Positions 1-9,539 of a DNA stretch of 64,000 bases are shown piece after piece. Source of the DNA: Nymphalis io. Lineage: Eukaryota; Arthropoda; Insecta; Lepidoptera; Nymphalidae. Within the stretch, counting starts at the first letter, position 1. The number at the start of each line of letters is the position of its first letter. Made by a program: the position numbers and the translations under genes. The notes under the pieces are model-generated. The model searched no databases. It saw nothing but the letters and a program-made list of their open reading frames with translations, and was not told the origin of the DNA. The stretch covers positions 12,152,001-12,216,000 of the forward strand of contig NC_065898.1 of NCBI RefSeq assembly GCF_905147045.1, written 5' to 3'.

Positions 1-99
1 TCCATCTGACTGCATTGACTTTACTTATTATATTTATATAAAGTAAAAAGTCTGTTAATAGTTAGAATGCTAGTTAGAATCTACGGATTAAGCCATGGG

Positions 100-200
100 A
101 AGCGTAAGAGTGTTGTGTTTCAGTTTGAAAGGTTAGTGAGCCAGTATAATTACAGGTACATAAGGTAATCATTATATCCCATCGTTGGCAGCGCGTTGAC
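100..200 (+). mobile_element. Fam-A fragment, degenerate
   Basis: The segment keeps the middle of Fam-A: a TTGTGTT/GGTTTGAAAGG block, then GTGAGCCAGTATAATTACAGG. The head and the 3' hairpin region are not recognisable. It looks like an old partial copy. Confidence 0.6.
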
Positions 201-282
201 CAAAAAAAGGGTCTTTGTGTCTTCCGAATGTGGATTAGTCGTTTGCCTACCTGATAATGATGAGAATGGCTACTGATTGATT

Positions 283-478
283 TCGGTAACAACGCGTAAA
301 TCTTAACCGATGGTCGTGGGTTCAAACCCGGGCAAGCACCACTTAATTTTCATGTGTTAAATTTGTTTTTATAATTCATCTCTTGCTTGACGGTGAAGAA
401 AAACATCGTGAGGAAACTTGCATGGGATGAATTTGACTGAAACTATGCCACATGTGTAACCCACCAACTGTTATTTAA
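283..478 (+). mobile_element. Fam-B SINE, partial
   Basis: The tRNA-like head is visible, with AACGCGTAAATCTTAACCGA and a B box reading GGGTTCAAACCCGG near 318-332. It is followed by the body motifs AACATCGTGAGGAAAC and CCACATGTGTA. The 3' quarter with the AGCAGTGGGA tail is missing. Confidence 0.75.
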
Positions 479-507
479 TTAGTCTTTAACTCAGTATTAT
501 TCTCAGT

Positions 508-712
508 AGTAGAAGCCGAGACGGCATAGTGATTATAATTAAGGAAAACAACGTGAGGAAACCTGCACGTGTCTAATTCAGTTGAAATTATGTCACATAT
601 GTATTCTACCAACCCGCATTGGAGCAGTGTGGTTGGAATAAGCTCCAAACCTACTCCTCAAAAAGGGAGAGGAGGCCTTAGCCCAGTTGTTACTGTTACT
701 GGCCATTGTTAA
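508..712 (+). mobile_element. Fam-B SINE with internal deletion
   Basis: The head GCCGAGACGGCATAGTG jumps directly to GATTATAATT and GGAAAACAACGTGAGG, so the part holding the B box is lost. The 3' part (CCAACCCGCATTGGAGCAG, GGAGAGGAGGCCTTAGCCCA) is retained. Confidence 0.75.
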
Positions 713-1184
713 GGGAGCCAACTACGTAGGCTATATTATCGTGTACAGTTAGAGGTCATTTTTTTAAATATTATTTTAAATGTAGATTCTTAAAATTAAA
801 AAATAAAACATACCGTTTCACTAAATTCAAAGCCACTCGAAATCGTAAGATTTTATTTCTCTTTATATTTTTTAAAATATTAGTTCAAAGTTCAAATTAA
901 ATATTATGATTTTTATTCACAGCACGACCCTTTTCTAATATTCAGATAAAAAACCCAATCGAAACATATCAGTATTTGCAGCTGTGGTGTGAAATATTGC
1001 CTCAAAGTATGTTTCAGCGAGTTTCGGAAAAATGTGAATATATTGAAAAATATAATACTCTTCTTTATATATTTAGTAAAACAAATCGAAATTCCCATGG
1101 GTGGTGGAATTTGACTGTATATATTAATTAATATTTGTCATCGTACTAAGGTACGGTAAGGTTACTACCTTTACCACCAAATGT
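713..1184. other. AT-rich, nothing recognised
   Basis: AT-rich non-coding sequence. No repeat family, splice-bounded open frame or RNA gene was recognised. Confidence 0.5.
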
Positions 1185-1270
1185 CTACTGACAAGCAGCA
1201 ATACAATTTTTGTGTATCAGTTTGACAATTGAGACAGTGTAACTACAGGTAAATGAGACTTATCCTTTAA
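1185..1270 (+). mobile_element. Fam-A remnant, old
   Basis: AAGCAGCAATACAA and the later CAGTGTAACTACAGG match the Fam-A middle at reduced identity. No 3' tail is seen. Confidence 0.45.
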
Positions 1271-1397
1271 TCCTATCGTTGCTGGTGTATTGATAGAAAG
1301 AAGTATAATTGTATGGGCGAATGTGGTAAATATCCAACTTAATCTTTTCTATATGGACAAGTAAATTGTCTAACTTTGTGATCATGATAACGTCACG

Positions 1398-1616
1398 ATT
1401 TCAGCCAAGACCGTCATTCTTAAGGGAAAATAGCCAACTGCGTAGGGCATATTACATTACACAAGTATATGCGCAAACACAAGTAAACTCTAAGTAAGTA
1501 AAACTCTCTTTTATCTCACTCTAATAATTTGGTGGGTCGTTAAATTTGACAATATGGAAAGAGATCAGGTGCAGGATCTTTGCGTGGTTTAGTGTTGTCC
1601 GAGGCACGGGAGTGTA
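1398..1616 (-). mobile_element. Fam-C SINE, partial, minus orientation
   Basis: Reading the minus strand gives the Fam-C middle to 3' section: CTCGGACAACAC, the GAGATAAAAGAGAG block, the TTTGCGCATATAC block and GCAGTTGGC. The tRNA-like head is not recognisable. Divergence is high, so this is an old copy. Confidence 0.6.
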
Positions 1617-2073
1617 AACATTTTGCTTTTCTGTACTACAATTTTTTTTTAAATTATAATATACACTAGACATTATATTTCATTTATAATTTCTTTAGGT
1701 ACTTCTAAATTTATACGATAAACATAGTAGCTATAAATAAATTATTCTCAAAGTGTTTTTGCTAGACTCGAATACAAAAACGTTATTTTGCTCGGTATAA
1801 GAGCGCGTGTGGCGCAGCCTTAATTAAATATAAAAACCAGCACGATGGATTTTTAATCTATTTATTAAAATAAAGTAAATTTCTAATATAATTAGTAGTT
1901 AATCTAATATAGTAATTATATTCGTTTTTTGTGTGTCATTTATCGTTTAAATACTCTACTCTCTTTACTGTATCTCTCTATTAATATCTACTCTCAATGC
2001 CCTTTATATAAGTATACATATTGTTTATATTAATGACTAAGTGTTATATTTTTAGAATAACTATCTTTATGTA
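1617..2073. other. AT-rich, nothing recognised
   Basis: Low-complexity AT-rich sequence with short poly-T runs. No feature was recognised. Confidence 0.5.
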
Positions 2074-2086
2074 AAACTAATTATCA

Positions 2087-2379
2087 GTAACAGCCTGTTA
2101 ATGTCCCACTGCTGGGCTAAGGCCTCCTCTCCATTTTGAGGAGAAAGTTTAGAGCTTATTCCACCACGCTCCAATGCGGGTTGGTAGAATACACATGTGG
2201 CAGAATTTCAATGAAATTAGACACATGCAGGTTTCCTCACGATGTTTCCCTGCACCGTCAAACACGAGATGAATTATAAACACAAATTAAGCACATGAAT
2301 ATTCAGTGGTGCTTGCCCGGGTTCGAACCCACGATCATCGGTTAAGATTCACGCGTTCTTACCACTAGGCCATCTCGGC
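2087..2379 (-). mobile_element. Fam-B SINE, full length, with 13-bp TSD
   Basis: This near-consensus copy is in minus orientation. The 3' tail (TAACAGCCTG...CCCACTGCTGGGC on +) lies at the left and the tRNA-like head (GGGTTCGAACCCAC B box, CTAGGCCATCTCGGC A box) at the right. A perfect 13-bp duplication AAACTAATTATCA flanks it at 2074-2086 and 2380-2392. That shows a retrotransposed insertion with intact boundaries. Confidence 0.92.
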
Positions 2380-2392
2380 AAACTAATTATCA

Positions 2393-2733
2393 CTAATAAT
2401 TATTATGAAAATTAGTAATACAGAAAGTATATATCATGTACTTTGTTTTCACTTTGTACTTTGTTTTGCATTTTTGGGATATATTGACAAGTGAGGAGCT
2501 TTTAGACTAAATAATATAATATAATTGACTAATTATAAATGTATTCTTACGTAAAAGTAACTCGCTGATAAAGCCATTACAATTATTATAGGTTGAAAAT
2601 AACTGCTCAGTCTAACCTTTTACTAAGTTTTGCCTAATTCATTACATAGCATTACGAAAGTATTCTTGACGTGTAAACATCTCAGCACTCGGTACACGGT
2701 AGGAGCTAACTGAGAGCTCGTCGAGAGAGAGAT
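2393..2733. other. AT-rich, nothing recognised
   Basis: No repeat family or coding segment was recognised. Confidence 0.45.
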
Positions 2734-2865
2734 GACGTCAGCATAAGATTTCGAGCGTCAGGTAACAGCGTAAGATTTGTTATTGCAAATGCGTTAACGT
2801 CAGATCAGTCACGCTCACATCTTTACACATTAATTCTCATGCGTACCTTCACACACACATTTGTT
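2734..2865 (+). repeat. Unclassified repeat, left copy of an inverted pair
   Basis: The segment contains TTTCGAGCGTC, CAGCGTAAGATTTGT and TTAATTCTCATGCGTACCTT in that order. The same ordered motifs occur inverted at about 4700-4840. It does not match Fam-A to Fam-D or the three LINEs. The class is unknown. Confidence 0.5.
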
Positions 2866-2991
2866 TTTTATATTAACCCTCGTATTATTAAAGAATCAAT
2901 TGCGTAAATGCGTATCTCACTTTTCCCTACTTACTCGGCTTAACGTAAAATCTACACGGACATATTACGTATATATGGTGATATTTTACTT

Positions 2992-3262
2992 GATGGTTGA
3001 GCTTGTGCAAGCCTGTCTGGGTAGGTACCACCCAGTCATCACGTATTCAACCGCCAAACTAAAACTAAAATGGGTGAGAGAGTTAGTCTACTGGGACAAG
3101 GGATATTACATCTTAGCTTGCAAGGTCGGTGCCGCAGTAACGATGTAAGGATTTTTTCTAAAGTAAAAGTTAATATTTCTTACAGTGGCAATGTCTATAG
3201 GCGATAGTGACCATTTATCACCAGGTGGCCATCTGCATGTCCGCATTCCTATTATATAAAAA
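2992..3262 (+). mobile_element. Fam-A copy, near full length, diverged
   Basis: The head TTGTGCAAGCCTGTCTGGG and GTAGGTACCACCCAGTCAT is clear, then the body, then a 3' end with GTGACCATTTATCACCAGGT and ATTATATAAAAA. The apical hairpin is mutated here. Confidence 0.8.
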
Positions 3263-3550
3263 TATATACTAGTTATATATTTATAGACAATGTATTGTCG
3301 TTTAAATTTGCTCTGAAGTATATTAAATGAAATATGAATGGTAAATGTTAATGGTTTAAACTTTTATGTCGACTCAGCGTAAATAAAAAATTGGTTATGA
3401 GTATTTCCTTATTATTTATGGCCAGCTTTTTATAATTAAAATCTCATCAAATTTGAATGTGTGAATGTATTACAATAAAAACAAATTCGGATGCCAATGA
3501 TATTAATAATTTGATATTAATAAAATGAGAGAGATATTTAACCAACATAT

Positions 3551-3636
3551 AGTCAACCATCGCTTACATAGCCAATGCGCCACCGACCTTGGGAACTAAG
3601 ATTTTATGTCCCTTGTGCCTGTAATTACACTGTAAT
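3551..3636 (-). mobile_element. Fam-A internal fragment
   Basis: The minus-strand middle of Fam-A is well conserved (CCATCGCTTACATAGCCAAT and the CTTGGGAACTAAGATT block on +). Both ends are missing. Confidence 0.8.
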
Positions 3637-4275
3637 TGCATTGTAGCTTAAAAAACAAGGTCAGATATATCTACTGACTAGAGATTATTTTCTAATCGAA
3701 AAAAGACGTTCGAAATTTAAATGTGTACAAATAACATTATTAAATGCAACCCCACATCAAAGCCTCGTAAAATCTGAATAGGGTATGACAAGTCTCTTAG
3801 TTCATAGAAACTCTATCCGCCTATCTGAAAATAAATAAAATACAAAAGTAAGATACCAATTAGACTGCGAATATTTCTTCCGTTTGAAACCAAACCCTAT
3901 CTTACCTTACCTATTTCGTCTTTAACGAACCGTAAAAAGCCGTAAAAGCGATAGATTTGCGGATTGCACGATAAAAATGAACGCTTAATCAATTATATTT
4001 ATTAGAGCAATTTTTTTATTAGAACTTTTATATTAAATATTTTTACATTAATTATAAATCAAATATTTTTTTTTTTCAGTATTAGCTACAAAGCTTAAAG
4101 TAACGTTTTTTAATCGTTTCAGAACAGCAAGCTTATATAATATAAAGTTTTAAAAAACCCTCTTGAACGATTATACTATAAACCTACCTTTTCTACAATA
4201 TTACAGAAACGAATGACAATTATAAGCCTTTTCTTAAGCTTCCTTTTTCCTTGTCAGAGTACAGACCCGTTTGTT
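3637..4275. other. AT-rich, nothing recognised
   Basis: AT-rich with poly-T tracts near 4010 and 4070. No feature was recognised. Confidence 0.5.
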
Positions 4276-4571
4276 CTTTTTTTTTATAAAATAGGAAGAC
4301 GGACGAGAATATGGGCCACCTGATGGTAAGTGGTCACCAAACGCCCTAATAGACATTGGCATTGTAAGAAATGTCAACCATCGCTTACATAGCCAATGCG
4401 CCACCAACCTTGGGAACTAAGATTTTATGTCCCTTGTGCCTGTAATTACACTGGCTCACTCACCCTTCAAACCGGAACATAACAATAATAAGTACTGCTG
4501 TTTTGCGGTAGAATATCTGATGAGTGGGTGGTACCTACCCAGACGAGCTTGCACAAAGCTCTACCACCAGT
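4276..4571 (-). mobile_element. Fam-A, full-length reference-quality copy
   Basis: Fam-A runs in minus orientation from poly-T plus TATAAAATAGGAAGACGG to the head GCACAAAGCTCTACCACCAG. The 3' region keeps GGGCCACCTGATGGTAAGTG, the complement of the apical hairpin shared with LINE-1. No convincing TSD is visible. The head is not an obvious tRNA, so 'SINE' is an inference from length and the A-rich tail. Confidence 0.9.
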
Positions 4572-4699
4572 AAAGTTCAGCTGAGTATCAACGCAAGCTT
4601 CTTAGACAATGTACTAGCTGATTAAGATTAATAAATATATTGGACATAATTATATATTAAATAAAAAATAATAATAATAAAAACTTTAGTAATCGCAGT

Positions 4700-4840
4700 T
4701 TGAAAAAAATATGATGTGAATGCCAAGGTACAAACGAGAATTTATGTATAAACTTGTGAGCTCATGTACCGATATCACGCACACATTAATGATACAACAC
4801 AAGTCTTACGCTGACGTCATTCGACGCTCGAAACCTTAAA
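4700..4840 (-). repeat. Unclassified repeat, right copy of an inverted pair
   Basis: The reverse complement contains TTTCGAGCGTC, CAGCGTAAGACTTGTGTTG, AATTCTCGTTTGTACCTT and CATTCACATC. These match the order and spacing of 2734-2865. About 1.85 kb separates the two copies. Confidence 0.5.
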
Positions 4841-5649
4841 TACTAAGATGTTATCACATCAATGTATATTTCGAAACAACCTCAGAATCAGTTAATTGAT
4901 TGTTAACAAGTAATTTGTTTATAAATTTTAATGGAGATTTTATAAATATCTATCAAAAGATCATTAGTCCTAACGATGGTTTACCTTAACAAAATAATTC
5001 CATCGTTACCTCTGCAAAGGTTAAGGAAAATTAATGCGTAAAGCTCTTGTTTCATACTTGTTTGTCCACATCTTTTAATATTTAACTCGGACGTTCTTAT
5101 TAAACATAGAAATTCGAATTAATTACTCGTTAAGCATTAATTTTCTTTATTCAAATAAAATAGCTCTTTCATATTTTTCCCTTTGATATATCATTACTTT
5201 TAAGTTTATTTTCTTTGTTATTTATTAATATCTCCCAAGATTTTCCTAGTTGAATTAATCGGAGAAATCAAATAATGAATGAAACAAAGGAAGTGCTTTC
5301 CACCGTTCATATACTTTGATGAATCTAATCTGATTTAAAATATTGTTATATGTATTCAAAACAAAGATCTTGCCTGCGCGATTCAGAAACCCGAATTAAT
5401 TAATTAGCGCCATCTATCGACGCCAAGAAGTTATTATTTATTATTTTTAAAGTTCGTTATTTTTTTCGAAAATTCCATTGTTTCGAAAAATTTACAATAT
5501 ATTTATTCTGCTCTTGCAACGATAAAGTACATACATGATTAATAATAATCATTTCTAACAATTGATTAATACATTACTATTTGTCTGATTGAAGATATCG
5601 CCTCGTAATATCTTATAAATGTCCTACTTATGTAGATGTTCGAAATTTA
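4841..5649. other. AT-rich, nothing recognised
   Basis: No repeat family or coding segment was recognised. Confidence 0.5.
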
Positions 5650-5658
5650 ATACCACAC

Positions 5659-5937
5659 AGTAACAGCCTGTGAATGTCCCACTGCTAGGTTAAGGCCTCC
5701 TCCACGCTGCTTCAATGTGGGTTGGTGGAATATACATGTGGCAGAATTTCAGTAAATTTAGTCACATGCAGGTTTCCTCACGATGTTTTACTTCACATAA
5801 TTCATCTCGTGCTATAGCACGAGATGAATTATAATCACAAATTAAGCACATGAATATTCAGTGGTGCTTGCTCGAATTTGAACCCACGACCATCGGCTTA
5901 GATTCACGCGTTCTTACCACTGGGCCATCTCGGCTAT
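5659..5937 (-). mobile_element. Fam-B SINE with 9-bp TSD and internal palindrome
   Basis: Minus-orientation Fam-B flanked by ATACCACAC at 5650-5658 and 5938-5946. The tail segment is shortened (AGGCCTCCTCCACGCTGC lacks the usual intervening stretch). A perfect 36-bp palindrome at 5797-5832 is built by an extra inverted copy of the ATAATTCATCTCGTGC block. Confidence 0.88.
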
Positions 5938-5952
5938 ATACCACACTATTGT

Positions 5953-6140
5953 AATTGGGTTTGGTGGCTACACATATTGCTGAATTTCATCCGACACATG
6001 AAGCTGTTTTCTTTCACCGACGAGCATGAAATGAATTACAAATAAATTAAGAATATGAAAACTCAGTGCTGCTTGTTCGGATTTGTACCCGCAATCTTTG
6101 TTAAGATTCGGGTGTCCTAGCCTCTGGGCCTTATCGGTGC
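5953..6140 (-). mobile_element. Fam-B SINE, old partial copy
   Basis: A degenerate Fam-B lies just beyond the younger copy, in the same orientation. Recognisable parts are GGTTTGGTGGCTACACAT, CATGAAATGAATTACAAA and a mutated head ending CTCTGGGCCTTATCGG. The 3' tail is absent. Confidence 0.65.
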
Positions 6141-6184
6141 TTTGACCATCACGTACATATTTGTACGTGACCTACTCATATATT

Positions 6185-6245
6185 ATTCCATCGCCGAACA
6201 GCAGTGTGTTCTGGTTTCTAAGGAGATTGAGTCAATATAATTGCA
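6185..6245 (+). mobile_element. Possible Fam-A remnant
   Basis: The short stretch CGCCGAACAGCAGTGTGTTC, then GAGTCAATATAATTGCAC, resembles the middle of Fam-A. It is weak and strongly diverged. Confidence 0.35.
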
Positions 6246-6617
6246 CATATGAAACGTATATTATGAAAAATATTTTAAATACTTTGAGTAATACTAACAT
6301 ATTTCATTTTAATAAATAAATTTATCTAATTGTATTCGTCGCATTGAGTTCTAGAATTATTTATAGAAATATAGAAGTATAAAATCATAATTACGAAAAG
6401 AAAAAGAAAATAATAAAAAGTAATTTTTATCTATACAAACAGGGGGCTTTAAATTTCTAATTTATAACTGAATTCGTTGATCATGATAAACAATTTAGAA
6501 TTGAAAAGTCTAACACAGATCCTAGTAATCAAATCTAAGCCGAGCCTTAATGAACTGTTAAAGCCAGACGCAAACCGAAAGCAATTTCAATGAATCTGAA
6601 AACTATCTATCGGAGAT

Positions 6618-6761
6618 ATGCCAAACGTTCAACAGTCAGAAATTCGAAGCCAGCCCTGTAACTTTTGCGTTTTGGATGATTTGCAACGGTTGGTTCGGCC
6701 GATAGTGACTGCGAAACTGAAGCCGGATTTATCGTGTAAGTGGATTTGTTTAAGCTGTTAA
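6618..6761 (+). other. Short open frame, candidate exon with donor
   Basis: An ATG at 6618 opens 47 codons to a TAA at 6759. The local composition is richer in GC and CG than the neighbourhood. A strong donor-like GTAAGT begins at 6736, so an exon 6618-6735 is possible (phase 1). The peptide begins MPNVQQSEIRSQPC and contains no domain I recognise. It is not the T1 domain of a Kv channel, and its phase does not fit the Shaw exon at 10967. It could be chance or a non-coding transcript. Confidence 0.25.
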
Positions 6762-6808
6762 GGATAGTAGAATCGAAAATAGTATTTGAGAAGGTAATAT
6801 GGTAATGA

Positions 6809-7180
6809 CTGCCTCGTTGGTCTAGTGGATTGATGTAAGGCCGCAGACCCGGAGGTCCTGGGTTTAATTTCCAGGTCGGGCCAATAAAAAGTTACTGGAT
6901 TTTTCTGTCAGAGAATTCTCAGTAGCAGCCCGGAGTATGGAAGTTGGAAGTGTGTACATTCCCGTACCTCGGAGAGCTCGTAAAGCCGTTGATCCTGCGC
7001 CTTAACTCTTTTCGGTCGTGTCGGATTGCCGTCCCATCTGATTATTAGAGTTAGGGAATAGAGAGTTCATCTGTGTTTGCGCAAACACTTGTGCACTATA
7101 ATATATCCTGCGTAGTTGGCTAATCTCTCTTGAGATTGGCCGCCGTGGCCGAAATCGGTCTGGAGGACTATTATTACTAT
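6809..7180 (+). mobile_element. Fam-C SINE, full length, with 11-bp TSD
   Basis: The tRNA-like head starts CTGCCTCGTTGGTCTAGTGG (A box) with GGGTTTAATTTCC as a B-box variant. The body is GGAGTATGGAAGTTGGAAGT, TTTCGGTCGTGTCGG and TTTGCGCAAACACTTGTGC. It ends GGCCGCCGTGGCCGAAATCG and an ATT-type tail. TATGGTAATGA is duplicated at 6798-6808 and 7181-7191. Confidence 0.92.
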
Positions 7181-7191
7181 TATGGTAATGA

Positions 7192-7596
7192 AAGGTGAAT
7201 TTGGTTTTCCTTGCTAAAAGATAGATAAAGATAATAACATCAAGACTTCGGGCGTTTTCTTATTATCCAGTCGCTTGTTTCATTTGTATTCTATGTTTTA
7301 AATAAAATATTTTCTCTTCCAACATTTCATTCAGAAACATCGTTTGATAAATTTAATTAAGATATCATAAAAAAAAATCCGTTTAAATCGAGGCCCCACA
7401 GTACTTTGTTGTTTCTTATTAATGATTACAGGTTTTGTTTTGTTAATATGTATGACCCACATGGGGTTACTTAAAATGAAATACTCACTTGGAGTATTTT
7501 TATTTTTTTAACGATAGTCTATTATTTTTAATAACATCGTATTATATAAAAAATTAGAAGTTAGTTAACTCTTTGTTAGAAGATTAATTTATAAGT
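7192..7596. other. AT-rich, nothing recognised
   Basis: No feature was recognised. Confidence 0.5.
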
Positions 7597-7607
7597 AACT
7601 TATATAG

Positions 7608-7912
7608 GCCGAGCTGGCCCAGTCGTAAGAATGCGTGAATCTTAACCGATGATCGTAGGTTCAAACCTGGGCAAGCACCAGTGAATTTTCATGTGCTTAA
7701 TTTGTGATTATAATTTATGTCGTGCTTTTCGACGAAGGAAAACGTCGTGAGGAAACCTGCATCTGTCTAATTTCACTAAAATTCTGCCACATGTGTATAC
7801 CACCAACCCGCATTATAGCAGCGTGGTGGAATAAGCTGCAAACCTTTTCCTCAGAAAAAGGGGGAGGAGGCCTTAGCCCAGCAGTGGGACATTTACAGGC
7901 TGTTACGATACC
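7608..7912 (+). mobile_element. Fam-B SINE, full length, with about 13-bp TSD
   Basis: The head GCCGAGCTGGCCCAGTCG and B box GGTTCAAACCTGG lead to the body and tail GAGGCCTTAGCCCAGCAGTG. AACTTATATAGGC occurs at 7597-7609 and 7913-7925; the last two bases overlap the element start. Mutations in the A box suggest moderate age. Confidence 0.9.
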
Positions 7913-7925
7913 AACTTATATAGGC

Positions 7926-9236
7926 ACTAAGAATAATATATCATTGATTGCCAATGCTCGGCCAATCATTTGATCTCATTGCATTAACGATACAGAGTAA
8001 TGTGGTTTGACTAAAAAATAACTACCGCAACTAACTAACACAAAACTTTTTTTAAGTCAAATCAAATAGACAATTTGCGTTTTGAAATAAATTAAATATT
8101 GTAGTAGTAGTGCAATTTATAATGAAATAATATACATTATTTTTGTTAAAGGGATCGAGCATTCAGATTACTGCTTTAAAATAACGCCATTTATACCTTT
8201 TTTTACTATGTATAAAGTTAGTAAGCCCGCAGGAATGTGTTAAATCGAACAATAAATTGAAGTTACCAATTATTATCACCGTGAATATTGTTCATCTACC
8301 ATCGCTATCAACAGATGGTGGCTTTGTGCAAGCTTCGCTGATTCTCTTCTCTCTATTGACTGATGGAGAATACACTTGACGTCAAAAATGCCGTGAACCT
8401 TAGTTCTCTTATATGTGGCAGCGATTCTTTCTCCTTCTGAACATCTGTTTTTGAAGTTAATTGAAGCTGTTATCTGTCTAAAAATCTGTCCTAAGAGTTC
8501 TATTTTCCAGTTTAGTGCTTTATGTCAACCTCCCAGAGGTAAGTCGACGAATTTTAGAACTCTGAAAACTTACGTAGGCCGTTTTCATTAGGAGCATAAT
8601 ACGGTAACACCGTTTGACAAAAGTGACATGACGTCAGCTGTCCTCTCTAATTGATCACGCTTCACAACCATGAAAAAAGTAAACAATTTATTCAGAGATT
8701 ATAAATTTACAAGAACGAAAACTGTCTTGCCAAAACCTTATTATAATATACATTGAGTCATAACGACAGAGAGTTAAATCATATAATATATAACGTTAAA
8801 TAAACCTAGCAGCTATTATATATAGTAATAGGAAAAATTAAAAATAAAACAAGTTGAAGGCAATTTAATCGCTTCAGTAGGCTCTCAGTTCTATTAACTG
8901 TACAACGAGCACAGTACATTTAATAGGACAAAAGCACTCAAAAATTTAAATATAAAGTGCGTCACTTCAAATATAGATCTTTGACTTAAAAAGGTTAAAA
9001 AGTAAATTATTATTGTTTGAAGAATCTTTCAAGTTTGATGTCTGTGAAACATAATTACTTTAATCTTATATTTTAAATGCCAAATGGCAAATTCTTCAAA
9101 TTACTCAAAGCCATTAAGTATATAATTAAATTGAATTAAGAAATTGTACTTTCGAATCGAGATATCGTGGCACTTAGGTATTTATAGAGGTTCGTATAAC
9201 ATGGATTGTTTTCGGAATTCGACATATGAAATTGGT
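7926..9236. other. Non-coding, nothing firmly recognised
   Basis: No family match was seen except a short Fam-A-head-like GGTGGCTTTGTGCAAGCTTC near 8316. The stretch holds several CG-containing words, including a GACGTCAG near 8630, but no supported feature. Confidence 0.4.
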
Positions 9237-9524
9237 TTATGTTGGATTTTTATCTAGAAAAATCTCTGTAAATGCCTTTTTTGAAATGTTAAGAGAGGAA
9301 TCGGCATTGTTATAAATTTGATATTCCCTGGCTATGGCTTGGGCATCTCGACTACCGTTCTCGTCATGACTGTCAGTAAAAGGACTCGCGAAACTCTCAC
9401 TTCGCATATCTATGGATCGAGGACCTATATTTTAAGTTCTGGGTGTTGGATCTATGCGTAGGCTTTCTGGGCTCCCACAGTCCTTGAAAGTTTCAACTAG
9501 TCTCGAGAAAAGCACGAAACGATC
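9237..9524 (-). pseudogene. Unidentified open segment, possible decayed terminal exon
   Basis: On the minus strand one frame is open from 9524 down to a stop at 9237-9239, broken only by one in-frame TAA at 9432-9434. The lower part encodes 64 residues, hydrophilic and acidic, including SFASPFTDSHDENGSRDAQA. The upper part encodes about 30 residues including RLVETFKDCGSPES. The whole stretch is less AT-rich than its flanks. I do not recognise the protein. The opposite strand also has an open frame here, which weakens the case. A decayed exon or an unknown transposon remnant are both possible. Confidence 0.3.
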
Positions 9525-9539
9525 TCACGCCTTTATTCT

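Noticed and set aside
4276..4571. Fam-A as a 5S-rRNA-derived SINE because of the word CAGTACTTGG
   Set aside because: Only about ten bases agree with 5S rRNA; the remaining 5S internal promoter elements are not present.
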